From Siphonodentalium dalli (taxonomy: Eukaryota > Mollusca > Scaphopoda > Gadilida > Siphonodentaliidae): a stretch of 64,000 nt of DNA. Every line of letters starts with the position of its first letter. Position 1 is the first letter of the stretch. Positions 45,691 through 55,300 of the stretch are shown here, one piece after another. The stretch covers positions 248,757,582 through 248,821,581 of the forward strand of contig CP136061.1 of NCBI GenBank assembly GCA_032622095.1, written 5' to 3'. The position numbers were made by a program, and so were the translations under genes. The notes under the pieces were generated by a model. The model was not told the DNA's origin and made no database searches. It saw nothing but the letters and a program-made list of their open reading frames with translations.

Positions 45691-46029
45691 GGTCTGAGTG
45701 AACCACAGATTAACTATAATAGCCTGACCGGGCCAAAATAGACAGATCGGTCTTCCTGGCACAGTGCTCACTGTTGTAAGAGTGGGAACTATACATTTCT
45801 TGACAATTTGAACCTGTTTGTTTGAATATCTGTATACGTGTATGTTTATTTTGAATATTCTCAGTAAATAATTATATGGTGTCCTGCAAAATAGATCAGA
45901 ATAAATTTGTTTTAAGTATTGGTTTGCTACCCGTGTCCCACATGCATGTTGACTGTGAAAGACCGATCAGTCTATTTTAGCCCGACAATGCTATTATACA
46001 TGTATATCGATTTGTGGTTCACCCAGACC
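45691..46029. mobile_element. TIR element, GGTCTGRGTGAACCACA ends
   Basis: GGTCTGAGTGAACCACAGAT at the left pairs with ...TTTGTGGTTCACCCAGACC at the right; pairing continues through 'aaaatagacagatcggtctt / aagaccgatcagtctatttt', TIRs ~70 bp with gaps. Its right end is repeated as part of the tandem unit that follows. Confidence 0.75.
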
Positions 46030-46328
46030 TGTTTAAGATGTCTGATTTATTATGTTTATACGGTTCAAGCCCATTAGTGTCAACGCATAATAATATATAT
46101 GCAATAATATAAATCTCAAACATGTTTGCGATAAATTGTAAAGTATAATCACCAAGTAGTTTTAGAGTTATCGTAAATATGCTTGAGATTTATTACAAAG
46201 GTTTGCGAGTTATCGCAAATGTGTTTGTGATTTTTCGCAAAGTCGTTTTGTGATTTATCGCAAAGGTTTGCTCCCCTGATCACACATGCATGCTAGCTTT
46301 GAAAGACCGATCGGTCTATTTTAGCCCA

Positions 46329-46332
46329 ACGG
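46329..46332 (+). repeat. Target-site duplication ACGG (left)
   Basis: ACGG directly before the 5' LTR is repeated at 54980-54983 after the 3' LTR. Four bases fits Ty3-type integrases. Confidence 0.85.
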
Positions 46333-47049
46333 TGTGCCAAGACAACCACAGGGACATAACTTTCAACCCGGGAAGAAGATAGGCAATCTCTAAGTCAGAG
46401 GGGCGCTCGATTACCACACATATCAGCGCCGCTGTTGACCACAGCTAGATCGCAAGTACTGAGCACCAAATCGAATTAGCGAGCGTCCATGCAATAACAT
46501 AGGGAAATGATTTGTGGAGTAAACAGAACACGGTCTTGAGGATTAGCAAGACCAGATGTATCGCCTAGAAAGCTACTGAAACCAGGAGAGTTAATATGAC
46601 CCATGGGGAGATGACGATAACTCAATTACCCTAAGTACGATGAACCGACGCGCCGTGAAAATACACATGGCCGTCATTAGCAGACACTGGGTATTTTAGG
46701 AAGAAGCAAACCGAGTAGAAGACAGTTCTAACCAGCTACCCTATAGTAACAACGAATTCTCGGACGCGTGGAAGAGCAGTGTGGAGCAATGGACGAGAAT
46801 ACAAGGTAAACATTATGTGCCGACGGAGGAAGAAGAGCAGACGACAGGAAGACGAACTCGACCGGAACTCAACCGAGTAGAAGACAAGCAGACACACCCA
46901 ACCTATGAAGACGGAAGAAGACCCGAAACCAAGCAGACGACAGGAAGAGAAACCCAGATGCCGATGATTGAACATTATTGACTTTGTTATATATAAATAA
47001 TCAAACAGTTCTGATAGCCTTAAGAGTTATATGTACCCATATTGGCACA
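46333..47049 (+). repeat. 5' LTR (717 bp)
   Basis: Begins TGTGCCAA and ends TTGGCACA (8-bp perfect inverted ends). It is identical to the 3' LTR except at 46597 (T here, G at 54527). A TATA box (TATATATAAAT) at 46988-46998 lies ~50 bp before the LTR end, so R-U5 would be short. Confidence 0.97.
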
Positions 47050-47060
47050 TATCTCTTAAC

Positions 47061-47085
47061 TGGTGCCGTGAGCAGGATCTGAACG
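47061..47085 (+). other. Candidate primer binding site
   Basis: TGGTGCCGTGAGCAGGAT starts 11 nt after the LTR and begins with TGG, the complement of tRNA CCA. The next bases (CTGAACG) look like the complement of a T-arm (cf. GGATTCGAAC), so pairing may extend to ~25 nt. I cannot assign the tRNA. Confidence 0.6.
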
Positions 47086-47183
47086 CTAATCGCAGACACA
47101 ACGTGAAACCAGAAGAGGAACAGTGTGAACAGAAACAGTGTGGGAAAATTCGCAAAACGTGAGTCTAATTGTTTATTATCATA

Positions 47184-48275
47184 ATGGCTACCCAACAACA
47201 ACAACAATCGCTTGGTGTTCTCGCCCCATTGACAGAGTCTATCAATTCTCAAATTGCTGCAATGGCCATGACTACGGTGACACAGGTAGTGACGTCATTT
47301 GACGGGGACCCCACGAAATACCACGGGTGGGTCAAGTCGATAGAAAAATGCGCGATCCTAACCGGCGCTAACGAAGCAAAGAAGCCCTATATGGCATTTC
47401 AGAGCGCGACGGGCCCCGTATCAGATTTTTTACAAAGATATTTGGCCACGAATCCTAACGCCACGTGGCAAGACACAAAAACTGAATTATCTAGTCGATT
47501 TGCCGAGATAAATGACATTCAATTCGCCTTTTCGATGCTAAGAAAAATCAAGCAAAAACAAAACGAAAATTTACATGTGCTTGCCGAACGGATTTTGGAG
47601 ATCGCGATTGTGGCATACCGAGAGCAGCCCGGCGGGATCAACGCGGTTGAAGGCCAACTCGTAGGGTTTTATATTGACGCTTTAAGAAGCGACAGTTTGA
47701 AAATGAAGTTGATCAGGGATGCGCCGAAGACACTAAAATTGGCAGCCGACATCGCCATGCGGGAAATGGGGATCCGACGGGTATTCAACCTACGAACGGG
47801 CCGCGAAAATTACAACGAAAACGAACCGGAAGCAATGGAAATCGATAGTTTCAGAAACAAACGCGCGAGGGCAACCTGCGATATATGCGCAAGCGATAAC
47901 CACACGACCCGTGAACACCGATCACGCCCGAGACAGGTGCATGTCGAAGCGGTGGTTAAACCACGAACAGTCGAATGTTGGACGTGTCAAGGTGACCATT
48001 TCGCTCGCGACTGCCCCTTTAAGACCGAAAACCGAAGGCACGTATCTTGCTGGGGTTGCAACGGTAATCACTTGGCTAGAAATTGCCCCTCTAAATCCGG
48101 AGATTCGAAGCAAAGGCAATGGAACACGCCAGTAACGCCACCTAGGGGAATCCGCCGAGATCAGCCGAACCGATCACGTGACCTATCCCATGATACACCG
48201 CGTCACAGCCGGAGATATCCGACATTAAACGAACCACCGCGACTAATGACCCCGCCCACATACGCAAAAAACTAA
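47184..48275 (+). CDS. gag: Gag protein
   Basis: The first ATG of the frame is at 47184 (a TTG at 47169 only extends the open frame). 363 residues. The N-terminal two thirds (FDGDPTKYHGWVKSIEK... LSSRFAE...) match retrotransposon Gag capsid sequence. The C-terminus has three zinc-binding-type motifs: CX2CX4HX4H (C232-H245) and two CX2CX3HX4C knuckles (C265-C277, C289-C301). The knuckles have a three-residue spacer before His where four is usual. The tail is Arg/Pro-rich. It stops at TAA 48273-48275, immediately after the slippery site. It forms the particle and packages RNA. Confidence 0.93.
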   Translation: MATQQQQQSLGVLAPLTESINSQIAAMAMTTVTQVVTSFDGDPTKYHGWVKSIEKCAILTGANEAKKPYMAFQSATGPVSDFLQRYLATNPNATWQDTKTELSSRFAEINDIQFAFSMLRKIKQKQNENLHVLAERILEIAIVAYREQPGGINAVEGQLVGFYIDALRSDSLKMKLIRDAPKTLKLAADIAMREMGIRRVFNLRTGRENYNENEPEAMEIDSFRNKRARATCDICASDNHTTREHRSRPRQVHVEAVVKPRTVECWTCQGDHFARDCPFKTENRRHVSCWGCNGNHLARNCPSKSGDSKQRQWNTPVTPPRGIRRDQPNRSRDLSHDTPRHSRRYPTLNEPPRLMTPPTYAKN

Positions 48276-48329
48276 GGAATCCTCTCATTGAGGCCACATG
48301 TGAGAGGAAATTTAGTATCAACATTGTGG
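48266..48329 (+). promoter_or_regulatory. -1 ribosomal frameshift signal
   Basis: A AAA AAC at 48266-48272 is in the correct Gag phase (gcA AAA AAC TAA). Slipping back one base enters the pol frame, which is open through here. Seven nt later a perfect 8-bp stem forms (TCCTCTCA 48280-48287 with TGAGAGGA 48301-48308). Its loop has CCACA (48294-48298), complementary to TGTGG (48325-48329), so an H-type pseudoknot is possible. Confidence 0.85.
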
Positions 48330-48559
48330 GGAACCCCAGCTCGTGTTTAGTCAGAATAGGTAAAAATAAATATCGCTCATTAGTGGATAGTGGAGCGGAA
48401 GTATCATTGATTCACAAACGCGTCTATGACGCATTACAGTTCCGACCAAAACTAACTAGGGAACATATCAACCTTAGCTCCGTGAATGGGAAGTCACTGG
48501 GCGTACTTGGTAGCGTGGAACTGACCTTCAGAATGGCGAAACTAAAATTAACCCATTAA
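48276..48559 (+). pseudogene. pol: Pol start: aspartic protease, cut by TAA
   Basis: The -1 frame runs on from the slippery site without a start codon of its own. The retropepsin active site DSGA is at 48386-48397 ('LVDSGAEVSLIH'). The frame meets TAA at 48557-48559; the second half of the protease, with 'ILGRDWL' (~48593), follows in the same frame. So a single in-frame stop separates the catalytic loop from the rest of the domain. It would stop Gag-Pol before RT unless read through. It may be a mutation of this copy or a base-call error. Confidence 0.85.
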
Positions 48560-51500
48560 TTTTATGTGGCGAATGATATGACCCGGAATATGATCTTGGG
48601 GAGAGATTGGTTGACCTCTCGGGGGGTCAGACTATATTATGATCTGGGATGCCTCAAGGTCAGTGACGTGTACGTCCCATTGGAATCGGACGCGCACATA
48701 GCTTCCCTGCTGAGATTGACCAGCAAGGTTAGCTTAAAGCCTCAAACATCAACTTTATGTATGGGAAAATCAAAAAACTTAGCTTCTCTTCGCAAGTCGA
48801 CATTAGTAGAGGTGGCCCAAATCGAGACAGGCTACCTAGCGTCAGAACCCGGTCTGGAAATCGGCAGCTCCATTTCTGGGGTGGGCAAGAGGAACAAGGT
48901 CCCGGTATTACTCGTCAATAACACCAACAAAACGTTTCGCCTACGACGGGGCAGTGTAATCGGCAAGACGGTAGTGTGTGACCCTGGAACCAGCCGCGAA
49001 ATTAACTCTTTGTCACAAAGCTCCCAGTTCCCGACGACCCGTAATTACCGCGACGATGGCTACGCCCTTAGACGCGCCGGCCATAACAGGGTAGACAACT
49101 CTAGGTCAGCGCGCGCTACCGGCGAGAAAAGATTAAATTTGGCCGAAGTTTCGTGCCCAGAGCGATACCGAGAAACACTGATAAAATTGTTGAAGTCCAA
49201 CTCGGACATCTTTGCCGACAAAGATACCGAGCTGACACAGACGAGCACAGTCAAAATGCATATCGACACGGGAAACCACCCTCCGATAAAACTTCGCCCG
49301 TATCGCACCCCTTTGAATAAACGACCGTTGGTTGACGTTGCCATAAATGATATGCTAGAAGCAGACATTATCAGGCCGAGTTCGAGTCCTTACTCAAGTC
49401 CGATTGTTATGGTTGATAAGCGCGATGGCACCAAACGATTTTGCGTCGACTTCAGGCAATTAAATGCCGTAACCAAACCTATGTCATACCCTCTTCCGGT
49501 TATCGACGATATTTTGGCACTTCTTGGAAAATCTAAATTCTTCACCGCTATCGATCTCAAAAGCGGTTATTGGCAGTGCCAGGTCGCAGAGGAGGACAAG
49601 CAAAAGACGGCATTCGCTTGCCACCGAGGTCTCTTTGAATTCAACTCCATGCCTTTTGGGCTCCGGAACGCCGGAGGGGTTTTCTCCCAGCTGATGGCCC
49701 AGGTGTTATGTGGGATGGGTGATTACGCCATTGCCTACTTAGACGACGTCCTCATCTACAGCGAGTCCCTAGAATTACACTTGGAACATATCCAGAACGT
49801 CTTTGACAAGTTGCGCCAACATACACTGAAATTAAAATTAAAAAAGTGCCAATTCCTAAAGCAAGAAACACGGTATTTGGGTTTTATAATTGATACCGAC
49901 GGCGTCCGACCTGACCCCGACAAGGTCAAGGCCATCCGGTCGCTTGTGCCCCCAACATCAGTAAAAGAAGTACGTTCCTTCATTGGCATGAGCAACTACT
50001 ACCGCAGATTTGTCCCCTCATTTTCGCAAATCGCTGAACCTTTGGTACAGCTTACAAAAAAATATGCCAAATTCAAATGGGACCAAGCTTGCCAAATTTC
50101 GTTTGACAAACTAAAAGAAAATCTCACGGCAGTGCCTCTCCTGGCCTACCCAAATACGGCCACGCCCTATACATTGTATACTGATGCAAGCGACCTTTGC
50201 ATCGGTGCCTGTCTGACCCAGTTGGGCTCAGATGGCGTTGAAGAACCAATTTATTATCTCTCACACAAACTTAGTGATACTCAAACCCGATGGCCAACTG
50301 TGGAGAAAGAGGCATATGCAATTCACTTCGCATTACAAAGGTTGGACCATTACCTTCATAACGCCACTTTCACGATAAAAACAGATCATAAACCATTGAA
50401 GTATCTCTTGGAATCCCCCATGCAGAACAAGAAAATTCAACAGTGGGCTTTGGGCATAACTGGATATAACTGTAACATTGAGTACATAGCTGGCCCAGAT
50501 AATCACTGCGCAGACCTGCTCAGTCGAACGCCACCTAATGCTTATACGGAACAAGAGAAGGCAGAAGTAGAGGTAGATATCAACGACAATAACCTTACTG
50601 TCGCCGAGACCCAAGCGGAAATCGCCGCCTTGAATTCGTCTCGATTTAAACCCAAAGACTTCGCAAGCTGCGAGGTAACCCCAAAGGAACTGCCGAATAA
50701 AACTCAAATTGGTCAGGCTTACCAACCTACTAATCTACTGTTCAACAAGCCAGGCTTCAACATGCTTGAGGAACAAAAGAAAGACCCGGAAATTGCGTCA
50801 GTTCTGGAGGCCCTCGACAAAGGCGAGGACACCCGGAATGACAAACACTTGATGATTGACGGGGTACTCTATTACCTCTCGAGTGCTGACGCAGAACCGA
50901 CCCCACGCCTTTGGGTGCCCGCACATCTTCAAACCAACATAATCCAACAATACCACGATGATAACGGCCACGTGGGAGTAGACAAAACGCATGATGCGAT
51001 TAGGTCGAAATATTTTTGGCCCAGACTGTACAAGGAACTAAACTGTTACATTGGAAAGTGCGTGACCTGCCAAGTCAGGTCTCTGCAAAAACAATCCCCT
51101 AAAATGCAAATAACGGACACGCCCCCCTACCCTTTTGCCAAAATTGGGTTGGACCTATCAGGGCCCTACCCCACGTCGCTATCGGGTAACCGCTACATTA
51201 TCAGCTTCATAGACTTATATAGCGGGTGGGCAGAAGCGTTTCCGGTCAAGGACAAGTCGGCCGATAACGTTGTTCATCTCTTGATCGACGAGATATTCCC
51301 GCGACATGGATGCCCTCTAGAAATAATAACTGATAACGGCAGTGAGAACATTAATTACAAGGTCAGGGACACTCTGAAGGCCTTGAACATTCACCACGTG
51401 ACTACGTCTTATTATCACCCCCAGAGCAACAGTAGAGTGGAGAGATTTCACAGGACTTTTAAAGACATTGTCTCAAAGAAAGTGGCAGACCAAATAAACA

Positions 51501-52504
51501 CGTGGGACGTCCATTTAAAGCAACCACTAGCTGCGATTCGATTTAACAAAAATGAAACTTCTAAATTCTCCCCCTTTTTCTTGTTATACAACCGAGACGT
51601 CGTGTTCCCAATAGACAATCTCCTAAAACCCAGGCGTAAATACGCGGGAGAAGATTACCATCAGATAGCTCTGCAACAACAGCACAAATCCTTTATGATG
51701 GTACACAAACACGTGAAACAGGCGAAACGCCAACAAGCAGCGAAATTTAACAAAAAGGCCACAGACACCAAATTCGAGATTGGCGAGGCCGTCTATGTGA
51801 AGAATCATTTACGAAAAAGCAAACTTGAAAGCAAATGGAAACCCTACTTCCGCATAACCAAGCAAATAACGCCCGTTACTTTCGAGTTAAGGAATCAATT
51901 AACTGGGAAAGTCACACAATCCCATGCTGAACATATGCGCAAAGCCAACCTGGAATGGGAAATCCCCAAAACTGACAACAACAAGCGTGCTCAAACGTAT
52001 GTTGTTCCCCCCGAAGACGAAGATAGCGACGTTCCTGCCCCTAACCCTGTGGGTGGGTCTTCTGGCGATGAAACAGAACCATTACCAGATGATGTAATCG
52101 CTCGATATCGGAGACAATGTTCGGACTCCGATGACGAAGATGTCCCTTTAAGCGAGCTTAAGATGCGCTTACAGCGTAGGAAAACGCGACTCGCGCGCTC
52201 AGAGCCGCTACAAAACCCTGACTCGTCCATGGACGAGAGACCAGAGCCGAGTGCCAAGGCACGACGCGCTCCAGCGCCTCGTCGACACGGGCGCAAAGTA
52301 ACAAAGATGTTTACGAGTGATGACAGCTCAGAGGATGAGTTAATGGAAGTGGCCGCCATTGAACAAACCCCTCGTGAAGGTAGGCCCGTACCGGCCCCTC
52401 GCAAGTGTAAGCAGCTCATGAATGGAGCGAGCAGCAACTTAATAGATAAACCGTTGTTTCAAGTCCTGCTATCAGCGATAATAATAGAGTGCTCGAAACA
52501 GTGA
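48560..52504 (+). CDS. pol: Pol: protease end, RT, RNase H, integrase, acidic tail
   Basis: The frame is open to TGA at 52502. Order: 'ILGRDWL' (protease flap end), RT ~49260-49900 with 'FRQLN', 'LKSGYWQ', 'MPFGLRNAG' and the catalytic YLDD at 49736-49747, RNase H ~50170-50540 ('LYTDAS', 'KEAYAIHFAL', 'TDHKPL'), integrase zinc finger ~50955-51080 (H-H-C-C), integrase core with D in 'GLDLSG' (~51147), D in 'TDNGSEN' (~51330) and E in 'RVERFHR' (~51436), then GPY/F-like module. The last ~190 codons are low-complexity, acidic/Arg-Pro-rich, with no known domain; an unusually long tail. All catalytic residues are present. Confidence 0.93.
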   Translation, partial: FYVANDMTRNMILGRDWLTSRGVRLYYDLGCLKVSDVYVPLESDAHIASLLRLTSKVSLKPQTSTLCMGKSKNLASLRKSTLVEVAQIETGYLASEPGLEIGSSISGVGKRNKVPVLLVNNTNKTFRLRRGSVIGKTVVCDPGTSREINSLSQSSQFPTTRNYRDDGYALRRAGHNRVDNSRSARATGEKRLNLAEVSCPERYRETLIKLLKSNSDIFADKDTELTQTSTVKMHIDTGNHPPIKLRPYRTPLNKRPLVDVAINDMLEADIIRPSSSPYSSPIVMVDKRDGTKRFCVDFRQLNAVTKPMSYPLPVIDDILALLGKSKFFTAIDLKSGYWQCQVAEEDKQKTAFACHRGLFEFNSMPFGLRNAGGVFSQLMAQVLCGMGDYAIAYLDDVLIYSESLELHLEHIQNVFDKLRQHTLKLKLKKCQFLKQETRYLGFIIDTDGVRPDPDKVKAIRSLVPPTSVKEVRSFIGMSNYYRRFVPSFSQIAEPLVQLTKKYAKFKWDQACQISFDKLKENLTAVPLLAYPNTATPYTLYTDASDLCIGACLTQLGSDGVEEPIYYLSHKLSDTQTRWPTVEKEAYAIHFALQRLDHYLHNATFTIKTDHKPLKYLLESPMQNKKIQQWALGITGYNCNIEYIAGPDNHCADLLSRTPPNAYTEQEKAEVEVDINDNNLTVAETQAEIAALNSSRFKPKDFASCEVTPKELPNKTQIGQAYQPTNLLFNKPGFNMLEEQKKDPEIASVLEALDKGEDTRNDKHLMIDGVLYYLSSADAEPTPRLWVPAHLQTNIIQQYHDDNGHVGVDKTHDAIRSKYFWPRLYKELNCYIGKCVTCQVRSLQKQSPKMQITDTPPYPFAKIGLDLSGPYPTSLSGNRYIISFIDLYSGWAEAFPVKDKSADNVVHLLIDEIFPRHGCPLEIITDNGSENINYKVRDTLKALNIHHVTTSYYHPQSNSRVERFHRTFKDIVSKKVADQINTWDVHLKQPLAAIRFNKNETSKFSPFFLLYNRDVVFPIDNLLKPRRKYAGEDYHQIALQQQHKSFMMVHKHVKQAKRQQAAKFNKKATDTKFEIGEAVYVKNHLRKSKLESKWKPYFRITKQITPVTFELRNQLTGKVTQSHAEHMRKANLEWEIPKTDNNKRAQTYVVPPEDEDSDVPAPNPVGGSSGDETEPLPDDVIARYRRQCSDSDDEDVPLSELKMRLQRRKTRLARSEPLQNPDSSMDERPEPSAKARRAPAPRRHGRKVTKMFTSDDSSEDELMEVAAIEQTPREGRPVPAPRKCKQLMNGASSNLIDKPLFQVLLSAIIIECSKQ

Positions 52505-52864
52505 CCTGGGGTCCATTACAGAAGAAATGCGACCCTACCCTTAACTGGCTTATTGGCAAACCTAACCTGGCTTCGTAAATGTTGAAAATAGTTAGCCCGA
52601 CGCCCCAGACCGAATCGCGAATAAATAGTCATGTTCGGATCAATGACAGGTCGCGCGCCCCATGAAACCCGGCACGTGCGCATGGCGATTTAATAAATAA
52701 AGCTTTGAACTTTGCAATCGCGCACCGAGAGATAACGAGCACCACGGCGACGTGCACACCGCCACCCTTAGGGTTACTACGTTTGAGCGCACCCCGCTCA
52801 AATAAACACGATCGAAAATATGCTCATGACTGACTTAGTGAACGAAAAAGTATTACCCCAATGA

Positions 52865-53155
52865 ATGGTAGAGATGGCCAGGGTGGTATTTTGCCCTAGT
52901 AACGTAGTTACAGTAGTAATTTTCATTATCTTGACCCACCGATTCCGGTGGAAATTTGTTAAACGACATTTACCAAGGTTAGCCATTATTTATAATAAGC
53001 AGTTAGACCAGCGACCTGAGGATATCCTGAATGCCGTGTTCAAAGAACCCATCGACGAAGCAATGGAGACGGATGCACCAAAGCCGTCTGCGCTATTCCG
53101 GGACAACACTCAGGAACGCCTACATGTATATCCAATTATAGCCGTCAGAGGCTAA
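52865..53155 (+). CDS. Possible ORF3: small membrane-anchored protein
   Basis: 96 residues. ATG 52865 is followed by an uncharged stretch 'NVVTVVIFIILTH' (~residues 13-25), then basic 'RFRWKFVKRHLPR', then a charged C-terminus. This is a type II/III-like single-span layout. Too short for an envelope protein and without similarity I recognise. Being inside a young element, conservation in other copies would decide. Confidence 0.35.
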   Translation: MVEMARVVFCPSNVVTVVIFIILTHRFRWKFVKRHLPRLAIIYNKQLDQRPEDILNAVFKEPIDEAMETDAPKPSALFRDNTQERLHVYPIIAVRG

Positions 53156-53515
53156 CCACATCTGTGGCGGATTTGGATTAGTATCACTTATATATATTAT
53201 GTTGTGTATTCATGTATTCCACATTTTGTTCGTACCGATTGTCGAGTTGTTCTTAGTATCGATCACATGTATATAGATATAGACATTGGGCATTCCTCTC
53301 ATCGTATTCCGAATTTTAATCTACGAATCGCCATAACGACGTAAGTTGCATGTAGATAAGCATTGATGCAGTACACATTTGAGGTATTTGGACCAGTAAC
53401 ATCGTTGGCACGTAGACGTACCTTCGAATTATTTCTCACTTGCCGAATACTAAGCAATTGTATTATCAGCTGTTGAAGAGAAAGTAACACCCCTGACACG
53501 TAATCAGATATTTAA

Positions 53516-53959
53516 CGCCGGAAAATCAATCGCGTTATTCACGCAGCATGTTCGCGTCTTTTTCTGTCTAATTATTATAGTTCCACCAGTCAGACGATCG
53601 ACGGAGCCGAGGCAGAGCCCAGGCCCGATCAGGCGGAACTCGACCCACTTCTAGGGTACGGTTTCGGTCTCCTCCCCGAAGCAAGGCCTCAGACCCCACC
53701 GACACTGCGAGCATTCTTCGCCAATTGCCGACGGCGGCTAGACGAGGGCGTTCACGAACCACAGGAACACCTGGCGGGCTCTGAGGACGAGGAGGACGCT
53801 GACGACCAAGTGGACGAGGCCGCCCGCGACGTCGGATGGAACGACGACGGATTGTGGGACGAGGGTTTCGGCGAGGATGATGGGCAACCGGTCGGGTACG
53901 TTACGCCCGCACCTCCGTGCCTAGCTCCACCAGCGCAAGAAAACTGGGACGACCCCTAA
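53516..53959 (+). CDS. Possible ORF4: acidic frame behind a splice-acceptor-like site
   Basis: Open frame of 147 codons without ATG, ending TAA at 53957-53959. From 53581 it is Asp/Glu-rich ('GSEDEEDADDQVDEAARDVG', 'WDEGFGEDDG') and GC-rich. Directly before it stands 'tttttctgtctaattattatag|', a good branch-point/polypyrimidine/AG arrangement at 53580. A spliced subgenomic mRNA could join it to an upstream start. No donor is identified with confidence. Confidence 0.35.
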   Translation, partial: RRKINRVIHAACSRLFLSNYYSSTSQTIDGAEAEPRPDQAELDPLLGYGFGLLPEARPQTPPTLRAFFANCRRRLDEGVHEPQEHLAGSEDEEDADDQVDEAARDVGWNDDGLWDEGFGEDDGQPVGYVTPAPPCLAPPAQENWDDP

Positions 53960-54244
53960 TCCGAATGCCGACCCCACCCACAACAAACAATAGCAAATAA
54001 CGACCCGGACCGAAATGAATACGACAACGCCATGCGATTTCAATCATAGTTTTACACCCAAAGAGTCACAGCCAGTAGGTCGGAGTTGTCTGAGAGACGC
54101 CCAGACCACCCGATCTACACGGAGACGGCCGACATCGAACCAGCTATCCATCGCCGATGCCGCTGTTGCGAAACACTTCGACGAATCATCGACCTGCTGC
54201 GCAGCAACGTATTGGACTTGCGATTTCAAGATCAACTTTAAATC

Positions 54245-54262
54245 GAAAAAGTGAAGGAATAA
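54245..54262 (+). other. Polypurine tract
   Basis: GAAAAAGTGAAGGAA followed by TAA directly precedes the 3' LTR; the expected plus-strand primer site. Confidence 0.75.
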
Positions 54263-54979
54263 TGTGCCAAGACAACCACAGGGACATAACTTTCAACCCG
54301 GGAAGAAGATAGGCAATCTCTAAGTCAGAGGGGCGCTCGATTACCACACATATCAGCGCCGCTGTTGACCACAGCTAGATCGCAAGTACTGAGCACCAAA
54401 TCGAATTAGCGAGCGTCCATGCAATAACATAGGGAAATGATTTGTGGAGTAAACAGAACACGGTCTTGAGGATTAGCAAGACCAGATGTATCGCCTAGAA
54501 AGCTACTGAAACCAGGAGAGTTAATAGGACCCATGGGGAGATGACGATAACTCAATTACCCTAAGTACGATGAACCGACGCGCCGTGAAAATACACATGG
54601 CCGTCATTAGCAGACACTGGGTATTTTAGGAAGAAGCAAACCGAGTAGAAGACAGTTCTAACCAGCTACCCTATAGTAACAACGAATTCTCGGACGCGTG
54701 GAAGAGCAGTGTGGAGCAATGGACGAGAATACAAGGTAAACATTATGTGCCGACGGAGGAAGAAGAGCAGACGACAGGAAGACGAACTCGACCGGAACTC
54801 AACCGAGTAGAAGACAAGCAGACACACCCAACCTATGAAGACGGAAGAAGACCCGAAACCAAGCAGACGACAGGAAGAGAAACCCAGATGCCGATGATTG
54901 AACATTATTGACTTTGTTATATATAAATAATCAAACAGTTCTGATAGCCTTAAGAGTTATATGTACCCATATTGGCACA
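54263..54979 (+). repeat. 3' LTR (717 bp)
   Basis: TGTGCCAA to TTGGCACA, one base different from the 5' LTR (G at 54527). Followed by the second ACGG (54980-54983). Confidence 0.97.
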
Positions 54980-55300
54980 ACGGTGCTATTATAAATCGAT
55001 TGGTGGTTTACCCAGACATGTTGAAGATGTCTGATTTATATTTATACGGTTCAAGCCCAGTAGTGCCAGTGCATAAAAATATATCTGCGATAAATCACAA
55101 ACCATTGCGATTTAAATTGCAAACCTTTGTGATCAATCGAAAACCTTTGCACTAAATCGCATATATTTATTGCATAGTAGTTTGTGATTCGCAAAGGTTT
55201 GCGATTTATCGCAAGATAGTTTTTTATCTATCGGGCTATTCTAGATCGATTGGTGTTTCATCAAGACCTGTTTAAGATGTTTGATTTATAATGTTTACTT

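Larger units (their letters stand above)
52505..54262 (+). other. Region between pol and 3' LTR with unplaced open frames
   Basis: 1758 bp, longer than a simple PPT leader. It holds a 96-codon frame (52865-53155), an ATG-less acidic frame (53516-53959) and a 79-codon frame (54015-54254). The middle is GC-rich unlike flanking DNA, which suggests coding. I see no envelope signature. A TATA/AATAAA-like 'gatttaataaataaagc' lies at ~52688. Confidence 0.5.
46333..54979 (+). mobile_element. Complete Ty3/mdg4-like LTR retrotransposon (8647 bp)
   Basis: LTR - PBS - gag - (-1 frameshift) - protease/RT/RNase H/integrase - 1.76-kb 3' region - PPT - LTR. The order RT, RNase H, integrase and the YLDD box place it in the Ty3 group. 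There is no chromodomain; the integrase ends in a GPY/F-like 'KWKPYFRI'. One LTR difference in 717 bp means very recent insertion. An in-frame TAA at 48557 in the protease region is the only break I see in gag-pol, so this copy is probably non-autonomous but could move in trans. The exact lineage is left open. Confidence 0.95.
45950..55300 (+). repeat. Three tandem ~250-330-bp units split by the retrotransposon
   Basis: Units start at 'gaccgatcrgtctattttagcc' (~45960), again at ~46305, continued after the retrotransposon at 54980, and at ~55225. Each runs into 'cagacctgtttaagatgtct', 'tttatacggttcaagcccat' (units 1 and 2) and clusters of 'ttgcgataaatcgcaaa'-type palindromes (46130-46270, 55085-55215). 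Unit 1 shows the sequence without insertion. Confidence 0.8.

Noticed and set aside
46736-46975. Frames within the LTRs (both strands, duplicated at 54666-54911)
   Set aside because: Identical because the LTRs are identical; no domain, and they overlap the promoter region.
52865-53155. Envelope gene of the retrotransposon
   Set aside because: Only 96 residues, no Cys-rich ectodomain, cleavage site or fusion-like segment.
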